A stretch of 64,000 bases of DNA from Bacteroidales bacterium (GTDB lineage: Bacteria; Bacteroidota; Bacteroidia; Bacteroidales; UBA932), in assembly GCA_017502125.1 (NCBI GenBank), contig JAFVVN010000009.1, forward strand, positions 62,001 through 126,000, given 5' to 3'. Numbering within the stretch: the first letter of the stretch is position 1; every line of letters begins with the position of its first letter. The notes under the pieces are model-generated. The model made no database searches and was not told the DNA's origin. It worked only from the letters and a program-made list of their open reading frames with translations. Positions 8,863 through 17,696 of the stretch are shown piece by piece. Both the position numbers and the translations under genes were made by a program.

Positions 8863-10470
8863 ATGAGCACAATTGATTTGACCAAGTATGGTATTACCGA
8901 CGTGAAGGAAGTTCTTCACAACCCATCTTACGAGGTTCTCTTCGCTGAGGAGACAGATCCAAGCCTCGAGGGATACGAGAAAGGCCAGCTTACAGAGCTT
9001 GATACCATCAACGTAATGACAGGTATCTACACAGGACGTTCTCCTAAGGACAAGTTCTTCGTGATGAACGAGGCAAGCAAGGACACTGTATGGTGGACTT
9101 CAGAGGAGTACAAGAATGACAACAAGCCATGTTCTGAGGAAGCTTGGGCAGACCTCCGCGCAAAGGCCATCAAGCAGCTCAACACAGCTAAGAAGCTCTA
9201 TGTAGTTGATACATTCTGCGGTACAAACGAGGCTACACGTCTTAAGGTACGTTTCATCATGGAAGTTGCATGGCAGGCACATTTCGTAAAGAACATGTTC
9301 ATCCGCCCTACTGAGGAGGAGCTTGCAAACTATGGTGAGCCTGATTTCGTATCATTCAACGCTGCAAAGGCAAAGGTTGACAACTATAAGGAGCTCGGCC
9401 TCAACTCAGAGACTGCAACTGTATTCAACATCAAGACTAACGAGCAGGTTATCCTCAATACATGGTATGGTGGTGAGATGAAGAAGGGTATCTTCTCACT
9501 CATGAACTACTACAACCCACTCAAGGGCATCGCTTCAATGCACTGCTCTGCAAACACAAACATGGAGGGTACAAGCACAGCTATCTTCTTCGGTCTTTCA
9601 GGAACAGGTAAGACTACCCTTTCAACAGACCCTAAGCGTCTGCTTATCGGTGACGACGAGCACGGCTGGGATGACGAGGGTGTATTCAACTACGAAGGCG
9701 GATGCTACGCTAAGGTAATCAACCTTGACCCAGAGTCTGAGCCAGATATCTACAACGCAATCAAGAGAAACGCTCTCCTCGAGAACGTTACAGTTGATGC
9801 AAACGGTAAGATCGACTTCGCAGACAAGAGCGTAACCGAGAACACTCGCGTTTCTTACCCTATCGACCACATCAAGAACATCGCAGTTCCTTCAAAGGGT
9901 CCTCACGCTCAGCAGGTTATCTTCCTTTCAGCTGACGCATTCGGAGTTCTTCCTCCAGTGTCTATCCTCACTCCAGAGCAGACTCAGTACTACTTCCTTT
10001 CAGGATTTACCGCTAAGCTTGCCGGTACAGAGCGTGGTATCACTGAGCCTACTCCTACATTCTCAGCTTGCTTCGGTGCAGCATTCCTTTCACTCCACCC
10101 AACCAAGTACGGTGAGGAGCTCGTAAAGAGAATGGAGAAGGTTGGTGCCAAGGCATACCTCGTTAACACAGGATGGAACGGAACAGGTAAGCGTATCTCC
10201 ATCAAGGACACCCGCGGAATCATTGACGCTATCCTCGATGGCTCAATCGACAAGGCTCCTACAAAGCAGATCCCTTATTTCAACTTCACAGTTCCTACAG
10301 AACTCCCTAACGTTGATCCAGCTATCCTCGACCCACGCGACACTTACGAGTGCGCTTGCCAGTGGGAGGAGAAGGCTAAGGACCTCGCAGGCCGCTTCAT
10401 CAAGAACTTCGCTAAGTTCACTGGTAACGACCTCGGTAAGTCTCTCGTAGCAGCTGGTCCAGCTCTCTAA
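8863..10470 (+). CDS. pckA: phosphoenolpyruvate carboxykinase (ATP)
   Basis: The 535-residue protein has the usual length and motifs of ATP-type PEPCK. Visible are [10 protein letters not shown] (substrate region), the kinase-1a P-loop [11 protein letters not shown] at about 245-255, the metal and kinase-2 motif [17 protein letters not shown], and [13 protein letters not shown] near 455. It interconverts oxaloacetate and PEP; in anaerobic Bacteroidales it often runs towards oxaloacetate in fumarate and succinate fermentation. Codon use is far more biased than its neighbours (mostly AAG, CTC, CTT, GTT and GCA/GCT), which points to very high expression. It has its own promoter and terminator, so it is monocistronic. 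Confidence 0.97.
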   Translation: MSTIDLTKYGITDVKEVLHNPSYEVLFAEETDPSLEGYEKGQLTELDTINVMTGIYTGRSPKDKFFVMNEASKDTVWWTSEEYKNDNKPCSEEAWADLRAKAIKQLNTAKKLYVVDTFCGTNEATRLKVRFIMEVAWQAHFVKNMFIRPTEEELANYGEPDFVSFNAAKAKVDNYKELGLNSETATVFNIKTNEQVILNTWYGGEMKKGIFSLMNYYNPLKGIASMHCSANTNMEGTSTAIFFGLSGTGKTTLSTDPKRLLIGDDEHGWDDEGVFNYEGGCYAKVINLDPESEPDIYNAIKRNALLENVTVDANGKIDFADKSVTENTRVSYPIDHIKNIAVPSKGPHAQQVIFLSADAFGVLPPVSILTPEQTQYYFLSGFTAKLAGTERGITEPTPTFSACFGAAFLSLHPTKYGEELVKRMEKVGAKAYLVNTGWNGTGKRISIKDTRGIIDAILDGSIDKAPTKQIPYFNFTVPTELPNVDPAILDPRDTYECACQWEEKAKDLAGRFIKNFAKFTGNDLGKSLVAAGPAL

Positions 10471-10495
10471 TCTGAACTGACTACAGATTCATATC

Positions 10496-10528
10496 AAGGC
10501 AGTGGCTTCGGTCACTGCCTTATTTTAT
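10496..10528 (+). terminator. rho-independent terminator of pckA
   Basis: AAGGCAGTG (10496-10504) pairs with CACTGCCTT (10513-10521) around a short TTCG-containing loop. The T-rich run TATTTTAT follows. Confidence 0.85.
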
Positions 10529-10570
10529 ATCATGACCTGTACTCCACCGACAGAGACAGTTGCTTGTGAA

Positions 10571-10717
10571 CCATCGACTGAGAGCATGGTTTGTTGCACC
10601 ATCGCCTGAGAGCAGCCTCATCCGCAGCAGGTTTTTAACGCCTCAGAGCAGAAACGCATACAGCTGATACACAGTCGATTACGATAAATCACCTGTGTAA
10701 AATGGAGCAGGCGATTT
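10571..10717. repeat. degenerate direct repeats and hairpin in a 350-bp gene-free gap
   Basis: ACCATCGACTGAGAGCA (10571-10587) recurs as ACCATCGCCTGAGAGCA (10599-10615), a 28-bp period. A weaker third copy (AACGCCTCAGAGCA) ends at 10650. AAATCACCTG (10686-10695) pairs with CAGGCGATTT (10708-10717), a 10-bp stem with one wobble. The pckA-ABC gap (10471-10822) otherwise holds the pckA terminator and no convincing ORF. Confidence 0.4.
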
Positions 10718-10795
10718 AACGTAAGGTGCTGGTTTACAGGAGAATGGATAACAAGCTACAGAATGAGATCTGCGTCAGATTGTACCCTTCCCAGT

Positions 10796-10819
10796 CAGAT
10801 GAAGCGGGGCTTTCATCTG
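10796..10819 (-). terminator. possible terminator hairpin after the ABC exporter gene
   Basis: CAGATGAA (10796-10803) pairs with TTCATCTG (10812-10819), just after the exporter stop on the minus strand. No T-run follows, so termination is only suggested. Confidence 0.35.
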
Positions 10820-10822
10820 GGA

Positions 10823-12517
10823 TCAGCCGAGACGGAGGACGGAGTCGCAAAAATCGATGATACGATCGCGATGGGTGATGAAGATCATCGTGTGGTCAGG
10901 GAGTTCTGAGGTGAGACGCTCCAGCAGAGTAGATTCTGTCTGGGCATCGAGGGCGGAACTGAACTCATCCAAAAGGAGGATGCTGCCGGGACGAAGAAGG
11001 GCACGGGCTATGGCAATACGCTGAGCCTGGCCTTCAGAGAGACCTGCACCTGACTCAAAACACTGAGTGTCAAGACCGTCAGAGAGTTCGAACACGAAAT
11101 CTGCCGCTGCGGTGTGCAGTACCTTGCAGAGCTGTTCCTCAGTGGCGTCGGGATTTCCCATCAGGAGGTTCTCACGGATGGTGCCGCTGAACAGAGTGTT
11201 GCCCTGAGGGACATAGACCAGATTGCAGCGGGTGGCAGGTGAAGCCTCCGGAGTAGGTGCTGCCGGGTGGGTATCAGGAGACGGATTGGCTGAGTCCCCC
11301 TGCTGAGCAGCATCTGAGGAGGAAGAGTAGAGGTGTACGGAACCTTTGTCCGGTCTAAGCAGGGCAAGCATAAGACGGATGAGCGTACTCTTTCCCACAC
11401 CAGTCGGTCCGACGATGGCTGTGCGGCTTCCTGGACGGAAGTCATGTGAAAATCCAGCCAGGATATCCCTGTCAGAATCAGGATATGCAAATGTGACATC
11501 CTGGAAACGCACTCCGGCTGGCGCATCGAGCAGCCTGGTCTCCCCCTTCTCTTCACGAGGGAGGGCTTCAAGCTCCATCAGACGGTCAATAGATGCCGTG
11601 GCATGAATGACGGCCGGTACCTGACTGCTCAGGTCGACCAGAGGTCTCTGGATCTGTCCGACAAGCTGAAGAAAGGCAGTCATCATACCATATGTCACTG
11701 CCCCTGAACTGATTCCCCATACTCCCCACAGGAAGGCAACCGCATGACCGGCCGAGAAGGCCAGGGAAATGACGATCCTTGAAAGAATCGTGAAGCGGGC
11801 GCGGCGCATCTCATTACCATACAGACGTGTCTGAAGACCACCAAGTGTGTCACTGCTCGTCCCGACATACTCAAGAGTCTGTAGAAGAGTGAGATGCTGG
11901 AAACTTTCCTGAAGATGAGCCTGAACCTTGGAATCACTTGATCTGATGTCCAGAGTGAGATTCCTTATGCGGGAGGTAACGAACTTGCCCACCACGAGTC
12001 CAATAGGCACAATAACCACTACGATGAGGGCGAGTCTGACATCAAGATAGACCAGAAAGCCAAAGGCTGCAAGAAACTGCAGCATGGTCCCGAAGAGATT
12101 CGGCACCGAACCGGCAAGAGTGGAAGCCACCTGACGCACATCCTCCTGAAGTCGGTTGAGTACATCACCCGAATGATGACGCGAACCACCATCGTTGCGT
12201 ACATGCATGAGGGCATCGAAAAGATTATATCGGAGACGGTTCTTGAGTGCGATCTCCGTTCTTGTCTGAAGATAGGTACGCAGGGCATTGAACATTATAC
12301 GCAGGACTATCACCACAGCCAGGGCGACAGCCCATATCTCAAGACCGGTCCCGACCGGCCGGCCTCCGAGGATGGCTACAGCCACATCCACAAGTTTCTT
12401 GCTGACGTACACAAAAGCGACGGAACACACGGCAAGCATCACATGGCAGAACATCATACATGTGACGGATGCCCAATAAGGGCGCAGAGCCTTAAAGAAC
12501 CATCGCAGATATTTCAT
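10823..12517 (-). CDS. ABC exporter, fused membrane and ATPase domains
   Basis: The 564-residue half-transporter has about six membrane segments in residues 1-300. The ATPase domain follows, with Walker A GPTGVGKST, Q-loop YVPQGNTLFSGTI, signature LSEGQAQRIAIARAL, Walker B ILLLDEFSSALD and H-loop ITHRDR. The segment between Walker A and the Q-loop carries an odd insert of about 35 residues rich in Ser, Pro, Ala and Asp (for example SSSSDAAQQGDS), replacing the usual short loop. No C39 peptidase domain is present. It lies 85 bp downstream of an HPr-kinase-like gene on the same strand, and with the neighbouring S26-like and NTP_transf_5 genes it resembles peptide (RiPP) export sets. The substrate is unknown; lipid export is an alternative. 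Confidence 0.85.
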   Translation of the reverse strand: MKYLRWFFKALRPYWASVTCMMFCHVMLAVCSVAFVYVSKKLVDVAVAILGGRPVGTGLEIWAVALAVVIVLRIMFNALRTYLQTRTEIALKNRLRYNLFDALMHVRNDGGSRHHSGDVLNRLQEDVRQVASTLAGSVPNLFGTMLQFLAAFGFLVYLDVRLALIVVVIVPIGLVVGKFVTSRIRNLTLDIRSSDSKVQAHLQESFQHLTLLQTLEYVGTSSDTLGGLQTRLYGNEMRRARFTILSRIVISLAFSAGHAVAFLWGVWGISSGAVTYGMMTAFLQLVGQIQRPLVDLSSQVPAVIHATASIDRLMELEALPREEKGETRLLDAPAGVRFQDVTFAYPDSDRDILAGFSHDFRPGSRTAIVGPTGVGKSTLIRLMLALLRPDKGSVHLYSSSSDAAQQGDSANPSPDTHPAAPTPEASPATRCNLVYVPQGNTLFSGTIRENLLMGNPDATEEQLCKVLHTAAADFVFELSDGLDTQCFESGAGLSEGQAQRIAIARALLRPGSILLLDEFSSALDAQTESTLLERLTSELPDHTMIFITHRDRIIDFCDSVLRLG

Positions 12518-12602
12518 AACTACATTGTCTATTTTATATCAATTCCTCGCTGCTGCTGGAAGGTAACACCCATATGAGAGCAGGCAAAGGCCATCGGGGA
12601 AA

Positions 12603-13496
12603 CTACTTTACAGTAACAGCAGCACAGCAGGTATGGGCAGCATCCGCATCCGGCAGACACTCAAGATGCCAGCCATCGACCTTGCGGATGACGCTCTCCA
12701 CAGTCTTATGGAGGGCATCGGTAGATCTACGGTCCCACCTCATGCAGGAACAAGCCGGCATCAGCGAAGCATAGGCCTGAAGAGGGGCAAGCTTGGAAAT
12801 CTTATTGTATGGAGCCTGAGAAAGCCGTACCACCCCATTCAAAGGAAGGACGATATTCTTATAGCAAGGAGTCTTTCCGCTCCATGGACTTCCATATACA
12901 TTCACTGCTCCATCGATGACTCTGATCACCGGATTGTCATCATTAAGGAGCCAGGTACCTTCTATATTCTCAAGCCAGAGACGACTGTGCGTGCTCTTTC
13001 CAGTGCCGCTGCGGCCAAGGAAGACATATCCACCACCTTCGTAGGCCACGACAGAGGCATGAATCATCAAAGTGTCGTACGCTGAAGTATTGAAAGTATA
13101 CAGAAGCATCATGGAATTGCTCAGGGAGAACTCCATGAGACGGGAGGCATGAGCCCGTGGGATATATACTATATTGTCAGAATAGTCCTCAGATGGCTTC
13201 AGGATGCAGTCCGGGCGGGACTTGGAATATGAGAAACCGAAATTGAAATGTCCGTCTTCAGCCTCGAAAAGCCAGAAATACGGGGCCTCGTCATTCATGA
13301 CATCCTTAACTGCACCAGGATCGATCTCGTGAAGATCATCAGCAAATTCCACCCTCAGGTGAAAAAGAGGGGCCACAGAGTCATCTTCACAAAGGAATGG
13401 CTCATAAGGAGCAAGATGGTCCTCCTTGGAGAAACCGTCAGGCAAGGTCACAGCAAAAGCATGACCAGCCACAACATATTTATGCATATTTTCCAT
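12603..13496 (-). CDS. HPr kinase-like P-loop protein (RiPP-cluster type)
   Basis: The C-terminal half has an HPrK-type P-loop, FLGRSGTGKST, followed by LLNDDNPVIRVIDG and YGSPWSGKTPCYKN, as in HprK-like proteins of lasso-peptide and PqqD-type clusters. The N-terminal half (HKYVVAGHAFAV and onward) is the usual accessory region. The true HprK N-domain and HPr-binding features are absent, so it is not the carbon-control kinase. The frame extends upstream to 13583, but a -7 element TATCTTTG at 13505-13512 places initiation just before ATG 13496, an almost leaderless mRNA; ATG 13487 is the alternative. Some lasso-cluster homologues phosphorylate the peptide; here the substrate is unknown. Confidence 0.7.
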   Translation of the reverse strand: MENMHKYVVAGHAFAVTLPDGFSKEDHLAPYEPFLCEDDSVAPLFHLRVEFADDLHEIDPGAVKDVMNDEAPYFWLFEAEDGHFNFGFSYSKSRPDCILKPSEDYSDNIVYIPRAHASRLMEFSLSNSMMLLYTFNTSAYDTLMIHASVVAYEGGGYVFLGRSGTGKSTHSRLWLENIEGTWLLNDDNPVIRVIDGAVNVYGSPWSGKTPCYKNIVLPLNGVVRLSQAPYNKISKLAPLQAYASLMPACSCMRWDRRSTDALHKTVESVIRKVDGWHLECLPDADAAHTCCAAVTVK

Positions 13497-13504
13497 ATAT
13501 TTTT

Positions 13505-13534
13505 CAAAGATAGGAAAATTTATCCGTACTTTTG
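13505..13534. promoter_or_regulatory. overlapping divergent promoters (HprK-like / S26-like genes)
   Basis: The minus strand carries TATCTTTG at 13505-13512 with a TTTG about 22 nt upstream at 13535-13538. The plus strand carries TACTTTTG at 13527-13534. The plus -7 abuts the minus -33, so the two promoters probably cannot be occupied together. Confidence 0.55.
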
Positions 13535-13612
13535 CAAAGTTCGGTATTTCAAAGGAAAACACCATGTCATATCGAACAGGCAAAACAGCCGGAACCGCTA
13601 TACAGACAGAAA

Positions 13613-14086
13613 ATGACCAGAACGATAACGATAGACAAGGCCATAATGATGGAGGAAATCAGACAGCTGATTTCTGAAGGAAAGACCGTGACCATCACAG
13701 TCAAGGGCAACAGCATGAACCCGTTTGTAGTCCATCTGAGAGACCAGATGACCCTTGGGCCGTGGAGAAAGGAAGACATCAGGAAAGGGACTGTGGCCCT
13801 GGTCAGAGACACAAGAGGCAATCACCTGATACACAGAATCATAGAGGTTCACCCGGACAGAGTGGTCCTTCTCGGAGACGGAAATGTCAAGCTGACGGAA
13901 ACAGCCACATGGGACAATATCATAGGTATAATGTACTCCATCACCCGCAAGGGCAGGACTTATACACCTCAAAGCATGATATGGCGGATATATTCAGCCA
14001 TATGGATGTTCCTGACCCCGGTCCGCCGATGGCCGTTAGGGCTTTGGCGACGGATCTTTCCACAGCCGGTGATGCCACGAAGATAA
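13613..14086 (+). CDS. S24/S26-family signal-peptidase-like protein
   Basis: From the ATG at 13613 this is 157 residues; the frame is open to 13532, but that lies within the predicted promoter and leader. The motif KGNSMNPF carries the nucleophilic Ser of the SipW/Sec11 type. LIHRIIEV, with a His in place of the usual Lys, and LLGDGN follow, as in archaeal and SipW signal peptidases. A hydrophobic stretch near the C-terminus (IYSAIWMFLTPVRRWPLGLW) could anchor it in the membrane. Homologues are common beside NTP_transf_5, HprK-like and ABC genes in Bacteroidota peptide clusters, where leader processing is a reasonable guess. Confidence 0.7.
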   Translation: MTRTITIDKAIMMEEIRQLISEGKTVTITVKGNSMNPFVVHLRDQMTLGPWRKEDIRKGTVALVRDTRGNHLIHRIIEVHPDRVVLLGDGNVKLTETATWDNIIGIMYSITRKGRTYTPQSMIWRIYSAIWMFLTPVRRWPLGLWRRIFPQPVMPRR

Positions 14087-14121
14087 CAGAATCAGCCCCG
14101 CAAATGCGAGGCTGATTCTGT
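14086..14121. terminator. bidirectional terminator between convergent genes
   Basis: ACAGAATCAGCC (14086-14097) pairs perfectly with GGCTGATTCTGT (14110-14121), with a further CGC/GCG inside. T-rich or A-rich sequence flanks both sides. It lies between the S26-like and NTP_transf_5 stops. Confidence 0.75.
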
Positions 14122-14122
14122 A

Positions 14123-15250
14123 CTATTTACTTAGATGTGTGAGATCGTTTAAGACCTGCACTATACCTGTTCGGAACGTATTTCCAAACTCACGCAGAGC
14201 GATTTCGGGGAAGAGGAAGAAGAGACCGAAGTAGCGTGATATGTGGCACATAAGCGAGTACAACTTTTCATAGATATAATGTCTGGTGCGCTTACGGCCA
14301 TATGCTGTCTGTCTTCCGAAGTTTCCTTCCCTCAGCACCCTTTTCAGAATGCGGGCGGACTTACGGCTAAGACGAGAATCGTAAAGCGGCATTTCCTCTG
14401 CCGGAAGTCCCAGATAGTCCACCAGAACGCAGCCCAGTGCCTTCCACGGTTTCAGCAGGTGCATTTCTGTGAGGATAGATTCAAGGTAGTCCACAGACAA
14501 GCTGCCGTGACAGGCATGAAGAATCATCATCCAGTCGCAGAACTGTCTCAGACCGATGCCACCATTAATGAAATGGTGCCAAAGATGGTAGAATATAAAG
14601 AAAACATTGAAATTATCTGACGGAGTGTTCACAGGGACTCCACCGAAATCAAAGACCTTGAGATCCTTCGTAACACCCTCATAGGCATATCTTTGGAGAA
14701 TCTCATTCTGTTTCCTGAAGGAATCCTGAGAAACATATCTGTGTACCTCCACCGTAACAATCCCCAGCTCTGCATGAAAATGCTTGCCGACTTCCAATGC
14801 GGACCTCTTGTCGATTCCGCTTACCACAGGAAGGAGAGCATCATATGCCCTGGAGTAGTTCTCCTGACCGACATAAAGGTCTATGTCTCCACACTGACGA
14901 AGTTCAGGCACAGGATAGTAGCGGGCAATTCCCTGCCCCTTCAGCAACACAGACTCCACTCCTGCCTCACGAAGCGTCGACACCACCTTGATCAAGGAAC
15001 TGTTCAGAAGGTTGTGGGAGCCAAGGTTCTGGACGGGAATCATCTTCAGCTTAGAGAGCAATCCGGCAGGCAAACACTCTCTGATTTCAGGAGTGCGCAT
15101 AAGCACATCGCCCACCAGCCCGGTTAGAGTCTGAATCTTGGCCAGAGCCATTACCTGTCCCCATTCTGAAAACCCTTCCGGAACTACCACCGGAGTCTTC
15201 CAGAAGGCAGCGCGGACAGCACTGAAAAACACTTTCTCGTATTGTTTCAT
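14123..15250 (-). CDS. nucleotidyltransferase-fold protein, NTP_transf_5 family
   Basis: The 375-residue protein has the polymerase-beta-like signature LLKGQGIARYY...CGDIDLYV near residues 105-130. GDIDLYV supplies the two metal-binding Asp residues. The all-helical C-terminal part, with HLWHHFINGGIGLRQFCDW, is typical of the uncharacterised nucleotidyltransferase family that accompanies HprK-like and S26-like genes in lasso and related clusters. Its own operon is different: it starts 6 bp after manC and so belongs to the ugd-aminotransferase-manC transcript. It may modify a peptide or a sugar carrier; the substrate is unknown. Confidence 0.72.
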   Translation of the reverse strand: MKQYEKVFFSAVRAAFWKTPVVVPEGFSEWGQVMALAKIQTLTGLVGDVLMRTPEIRECLPAGLLSKLKMIPVQNLGSHNLLNSSLIKVVSTLREAGVESVLLKGQGIARYYPVPELRQCGDIDLYVGQENYSRAYDALLPVVSGIDKRSALEVGKHFHAELGIVTVEVHRYVSQDSFRKQNEILQRYAYEGVTKDLKVFDFGGVPVNTPSDNFNVFFIFYHLWHHFINGGIGLRQFCDWMMILHACHGSLSVDYLESILTEMHLLKPWKALGCVLVDYLGLPAEEMPLYDSRLSRKSARILKRVLREGNFGRQTAYGRKRTRHYIYEKLYSLMCHISRYFGLFFLFPEIALREFGNTFRTGIVQVLNDLTHLSK

Positions 15251-15256
15251 ATCCGA

Positions 15257-16300
15257 TTATTTCTCAAAATCCTTAATTCTTTGTTCCTCGCTCAGGCGAC
15301 AGATCAGCACCCTTCCCTCTCGTTCCACCACAATACAGTCCTCAATACCTTCCAGAACCACACTTGCAGCATAAGGAGCATGGACTATACAACCTTTGCA
15401 ACCATAAAGATGCACATTGTCCCCCACCACAGCATTGCCGTTTTCGTCATGAGGCAAAAGAGTCCATAGTGAACCCCATGTGCCCACGTCGCTCCATCCG
15501 AAGTCAGAAGGGAAAGTATATATATAGTCAGCCTTTTCCATGACGGCATAGTCGATGGATATCTTCTCGCATGTAGGGAAGACTTCCCCTAGCACTTCTG
15601 CCTCACGAGGGGTGAAGAAGGCCTCGGACATAAGGTCCATCTTATCTGCAATGGATGGGGCAAATGCACGGAGCGAGTCGACTATTGTGGTGACATTCCA
15701 GACGAAGATTCCGGCGTTCCAAAGATAATTCCCGGCTGCAAGATAGTCCTGAGCCACCTCAAGAGACGGCTTCTCCTTGAAAGCCTCCACTGCACAGATC
15801 TCACTTCCTTCCAATGTCTCCGATGCAGCTATATATCCATATCCGGTCTCCGGTCTGGTAGGCTTGATGCCAAGAGTCAGAATCCTCTTGCCCTGTGCCG
15901 TGAAATCCAGAGCTGCACGGACGATTCTCCTGAACTCATCCACATCGGTCACAAGAGCATCTGAAGGAGTGACCACGATGTTCGCATCAGGATCCTTCGC
16001 CTTGATCTTCCAGCAGGCATAGGCGATGCATGGAGCAGTGTTCCGTGCACAAGGCTCAGCAAGGATATTCTCTTCAGGAATCTCAGGAAGCTGATTCCTG
16101 ACCATTCCCACATAAGCCTCGCTTGTCACGACCCACATGTTCGACATCTGGCACAAAGGGGCGAACCTTTCCACTGTCATCTGTATCATGGTCTTCCCAC
16201 AGCCCATCACATCGATGAACTGCTTGGGATATTCCGGAGTACTCATGGGCCAGAACCTGCTACCCACTCCTCCTGCCATAATCACTACATGTGAATTCAT
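15257..16300 (-). CDS. manC: mannose-1-phosphate guanylyltransferase
   Basis: The 347-residue enzyme is a stand-alone GDP-mannose pyrophosphorylase without the isomerase domain. The nucleotide-binding signature MAGGVGSRFWPMSTPEYPKQF (split across 21 positions from residue 8) opens it. TPSDALV, AFKEKPS, YLWNAGIFVW and SIDYAVMEKAD are further family motifs. It makes GDP-mannose from Man-1-P and GTP, feeding mannose, fucose or related residues into surface glycans. It sits in a tight minus-strand operon: 8 bp after a 48-residue ORF and 6 bp before the NTP_transf_5 gene. Confidence 0.93.
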   Translation of the reverse strand: MNSHVVIMAGGVGSRFWPMSTPEYPKQFIDVMGCGKTMIQMTVERFAPLCQMSNMWVVTSEAYVGMVRNQLPEIPEENILAEPCARNTAPCIAYACWKIKAKDPDANIVVTPSDALVTDVDEFRRIVRAALDFTAQGKRILTLGIKPTRPETGYGYIAASETLEGSEICAVEAFKEKPSLEVAQDYLAAGNYLWNAGIFVWNVTTIVDSLRAFAPSIADKMDLMSEAFFTPREAEVLGEVFPTCEKISIDYAVMEKADYIYTFPSDFGWSDVGTWGSLWTLLPHDENGNAVVGDNVHLYGCKGCIVHAPYAASVVLEGIEDCIVVEREGRVLICRLSEEQRIKDFEK

Positions 16301-16308
16301 CTTCGGAC

Positions 16309-16455
16309 CTAATCTTTGCTATTATTCTTCTCTTCCTCAAGACGCTTACGATAAGCATCCATACGTTTCTTCCAGGCAACCTGCTTTGCCCGTGCCTCCT
16401 TAGCCTTGCGTGCCTGCAGGTCCTCCATCTTCTTTTCCAGATAGTTGTCAGCCAT
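16309..16455 (-). CDS. conserved-looking 48-residue charged small protein
   Basis: The ORF encodes 48 residues starting MADNYLEKKMEDLQARKAK and ending EEEKNNSKD. It is nearly all Lys, Arg, Glu, Ala and Gln, and is predicted to be one continuous charged helix or coiled coil. It fits exactly between the aminotransferase stop (13 bp upstream) and the manC start (8 bp downstream), which supports a real gene in the operon. Small proteins with a MADNYLEKK start are familiar to me from Bacteroidales genomes, but no function is known. Confidence 0.7.
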   Translation of the reverse strand: MADNYLEKKMEDLQARKAKEARAKQVAWKKRMDAYRKRLEEEKNNSKD

Positions 16456-16468
16456 GTCCTGTCATCAG

Positions 16469-17677
16469 TTATAATGTCCTTCCAGGATAGGCCTCCAAAG
16501 CCTTCTCCAGAATAAGAAGCGCCCTCTGTATATCCTCCTTCTTCAATACATAAGCCAGACGGACCTGATTCCTTCCAAGAGAGGAATCAGAGTAGAAGCC
16601 TGACGCAGGAGCCATCATGATGGTCTCGCCCTCATACTCAAACTCGGACAGGCACCACGCACAGAACTTATCTGCGTCATCCACAGGAAGCTGCGCGACA
16701 GTATAGAATGCGCCCATAGGAATAGGGGTATAACATCCCGGAATCCTGTTGATTCCGTCGATCATGCACTTACGTCTCTCGACATATTCCTCATATACAT
16801 CACGGGAATATTGTTCAGTCCCCTCGATGGAAGCCTCAGCAATGATCTGACCTATCAGAGGAGGCGATAGCCTTGCCTGACAGAACTTCATGACAGTCTT
16901 GCGTACTGCTTCATTCTTTGTGATCAGGGCACCGATTCGGATTCCACACTCAGAATAACGCTTTGATACTGAATCAATAAGGACCACATTCTGCTCAATA
17001 CCCTTAAGGTGCATGGCAGAAATATATGGACTGCCGGTGTAGATGAACTCACGATAGACCTCATCTGAGAAAAGGTAAAGATTATATTTCTTAACAAGGT
17101 CTCTGATCTGGTTCATCTCCCTCTGAGTATAGAGGTAACCGGTCGGGTTATTCGGGTTACATATAAGAATAGCCTTGGTCCTCTCGTTGATAAGTTCCTC
17201 GAACTTCTCCACCTTAGGAAGACAGAAGCCTTCCTCGATGGTGGTGGTCACCGTGCGGATCACAGCACCGGCCGAAATGGCAAAGCTCATGTAATTGGCA
17301 TATGCAGGCTCGGACACGATGATCTCATCTCCAGGATTGAGACAGCTCATAAAGGCAAAGAGCACAGCCTCGGAACCCCCGGAAGTGATGATGATCTCAT
17401 CAGGAGTCAACTTGATCTGATACCTCTCATAATAATCCACAAGCGCCTTACGCAGAGACAGATACCCCTGCGACGGGCTATATTCCAATGTCTTCCTGTC
17501 GATTGTCTTAAGCACATCCAATGCCTTCTGTGGAGTCGGCAGATCCGGCTGTCCGATGTTAAGTCTGTACACCTTGACTCCCCTATCCTCAGCCGCATAA
17601 GCAAGAGGCGCCAACTTCCTGATCGGCGACTCCGGCATCTCCAGACCCCTCTGAGATATCTTTAAACCATTATCCAT
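16469..17677 (-). CDS. PLP-dependent aminotransferase, class I/II (AspC-like)
   Basis: The 402-residue fold-type I aminotransferase shows LNIGQPDLPTPQ near the N-terminus, ITSGGSEAVLFAF, NPNNPTGYLYT, SDEVYREF and the PLP lysine in DSVSKRYSECGIRIG. It probably transfers amino groups from aspartate or another amino acid to a 2-oxoacid. The frame stays open to 17812, but the extra 45 codons overlap the ugd 3' end and do not look like family sequence, so I start at MDNGLKIS (17677), 19 bp after ugd. It is in the ugd-manC operon but is not obviously a sugar enzyme. Confidence 0.88.
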   Translation of the reverse strand: MDNGLKISQRGLEMPESPIRKLAPLAYAAEDRGVKVYRLNIGQPDLPTPQKALDVLKTIDRKTLEYSPSQGYLSLRKALVDYYERYQIKLTPDEIIITSGGSEAVLFAFMSCLNPGDEIIVSEPAYANYMSFAISAGAVIRTVTTTIEEGFCLPKVEKFEELINERTKAILICNPNNPTGYLYTQREMNQIRDLVKKYNLYLFSDEVYREFIYTGSPYISAMHLKGIEQNVVLIDSVSKRYSECGIRIGALITKNEAVRKTVMKFCQARLSPPLIGQIIAEASIEGTEQYSRDVYEEYVERRKCMIDGINRIPGCYTPIPMGAFYTVAQLPVDDADKFCAWCLSEFEYEGETIMMAPASGFYSDSSLGRNQVRLAYVLKKEDIQRALLILEKALEAYPGRTL

Positions 17678-17696
17678 AAATATTCGTTCTATATAG

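Noticed and set aside
10471-10822. A RiPP precursor hidden in the gap downstream of the ABC exporter.
   Set aside because: No frame of plausible length with a start and leader-like sequence was found on the minus strand.
12529-12594. 21-codon minus-strand ORF between the HprK-like gene and the ABC exporter as a precursor peptide.
   Set aside because: No leader or core pattern, no ribosome-binding signal, and the start is not conserved in any way I can judge.
13532-13612. N-terminal extension of the S26-like protein from 13532.
   Set aside because: It overlaps the predicted -7 (13527-13534) and has no family similarity.
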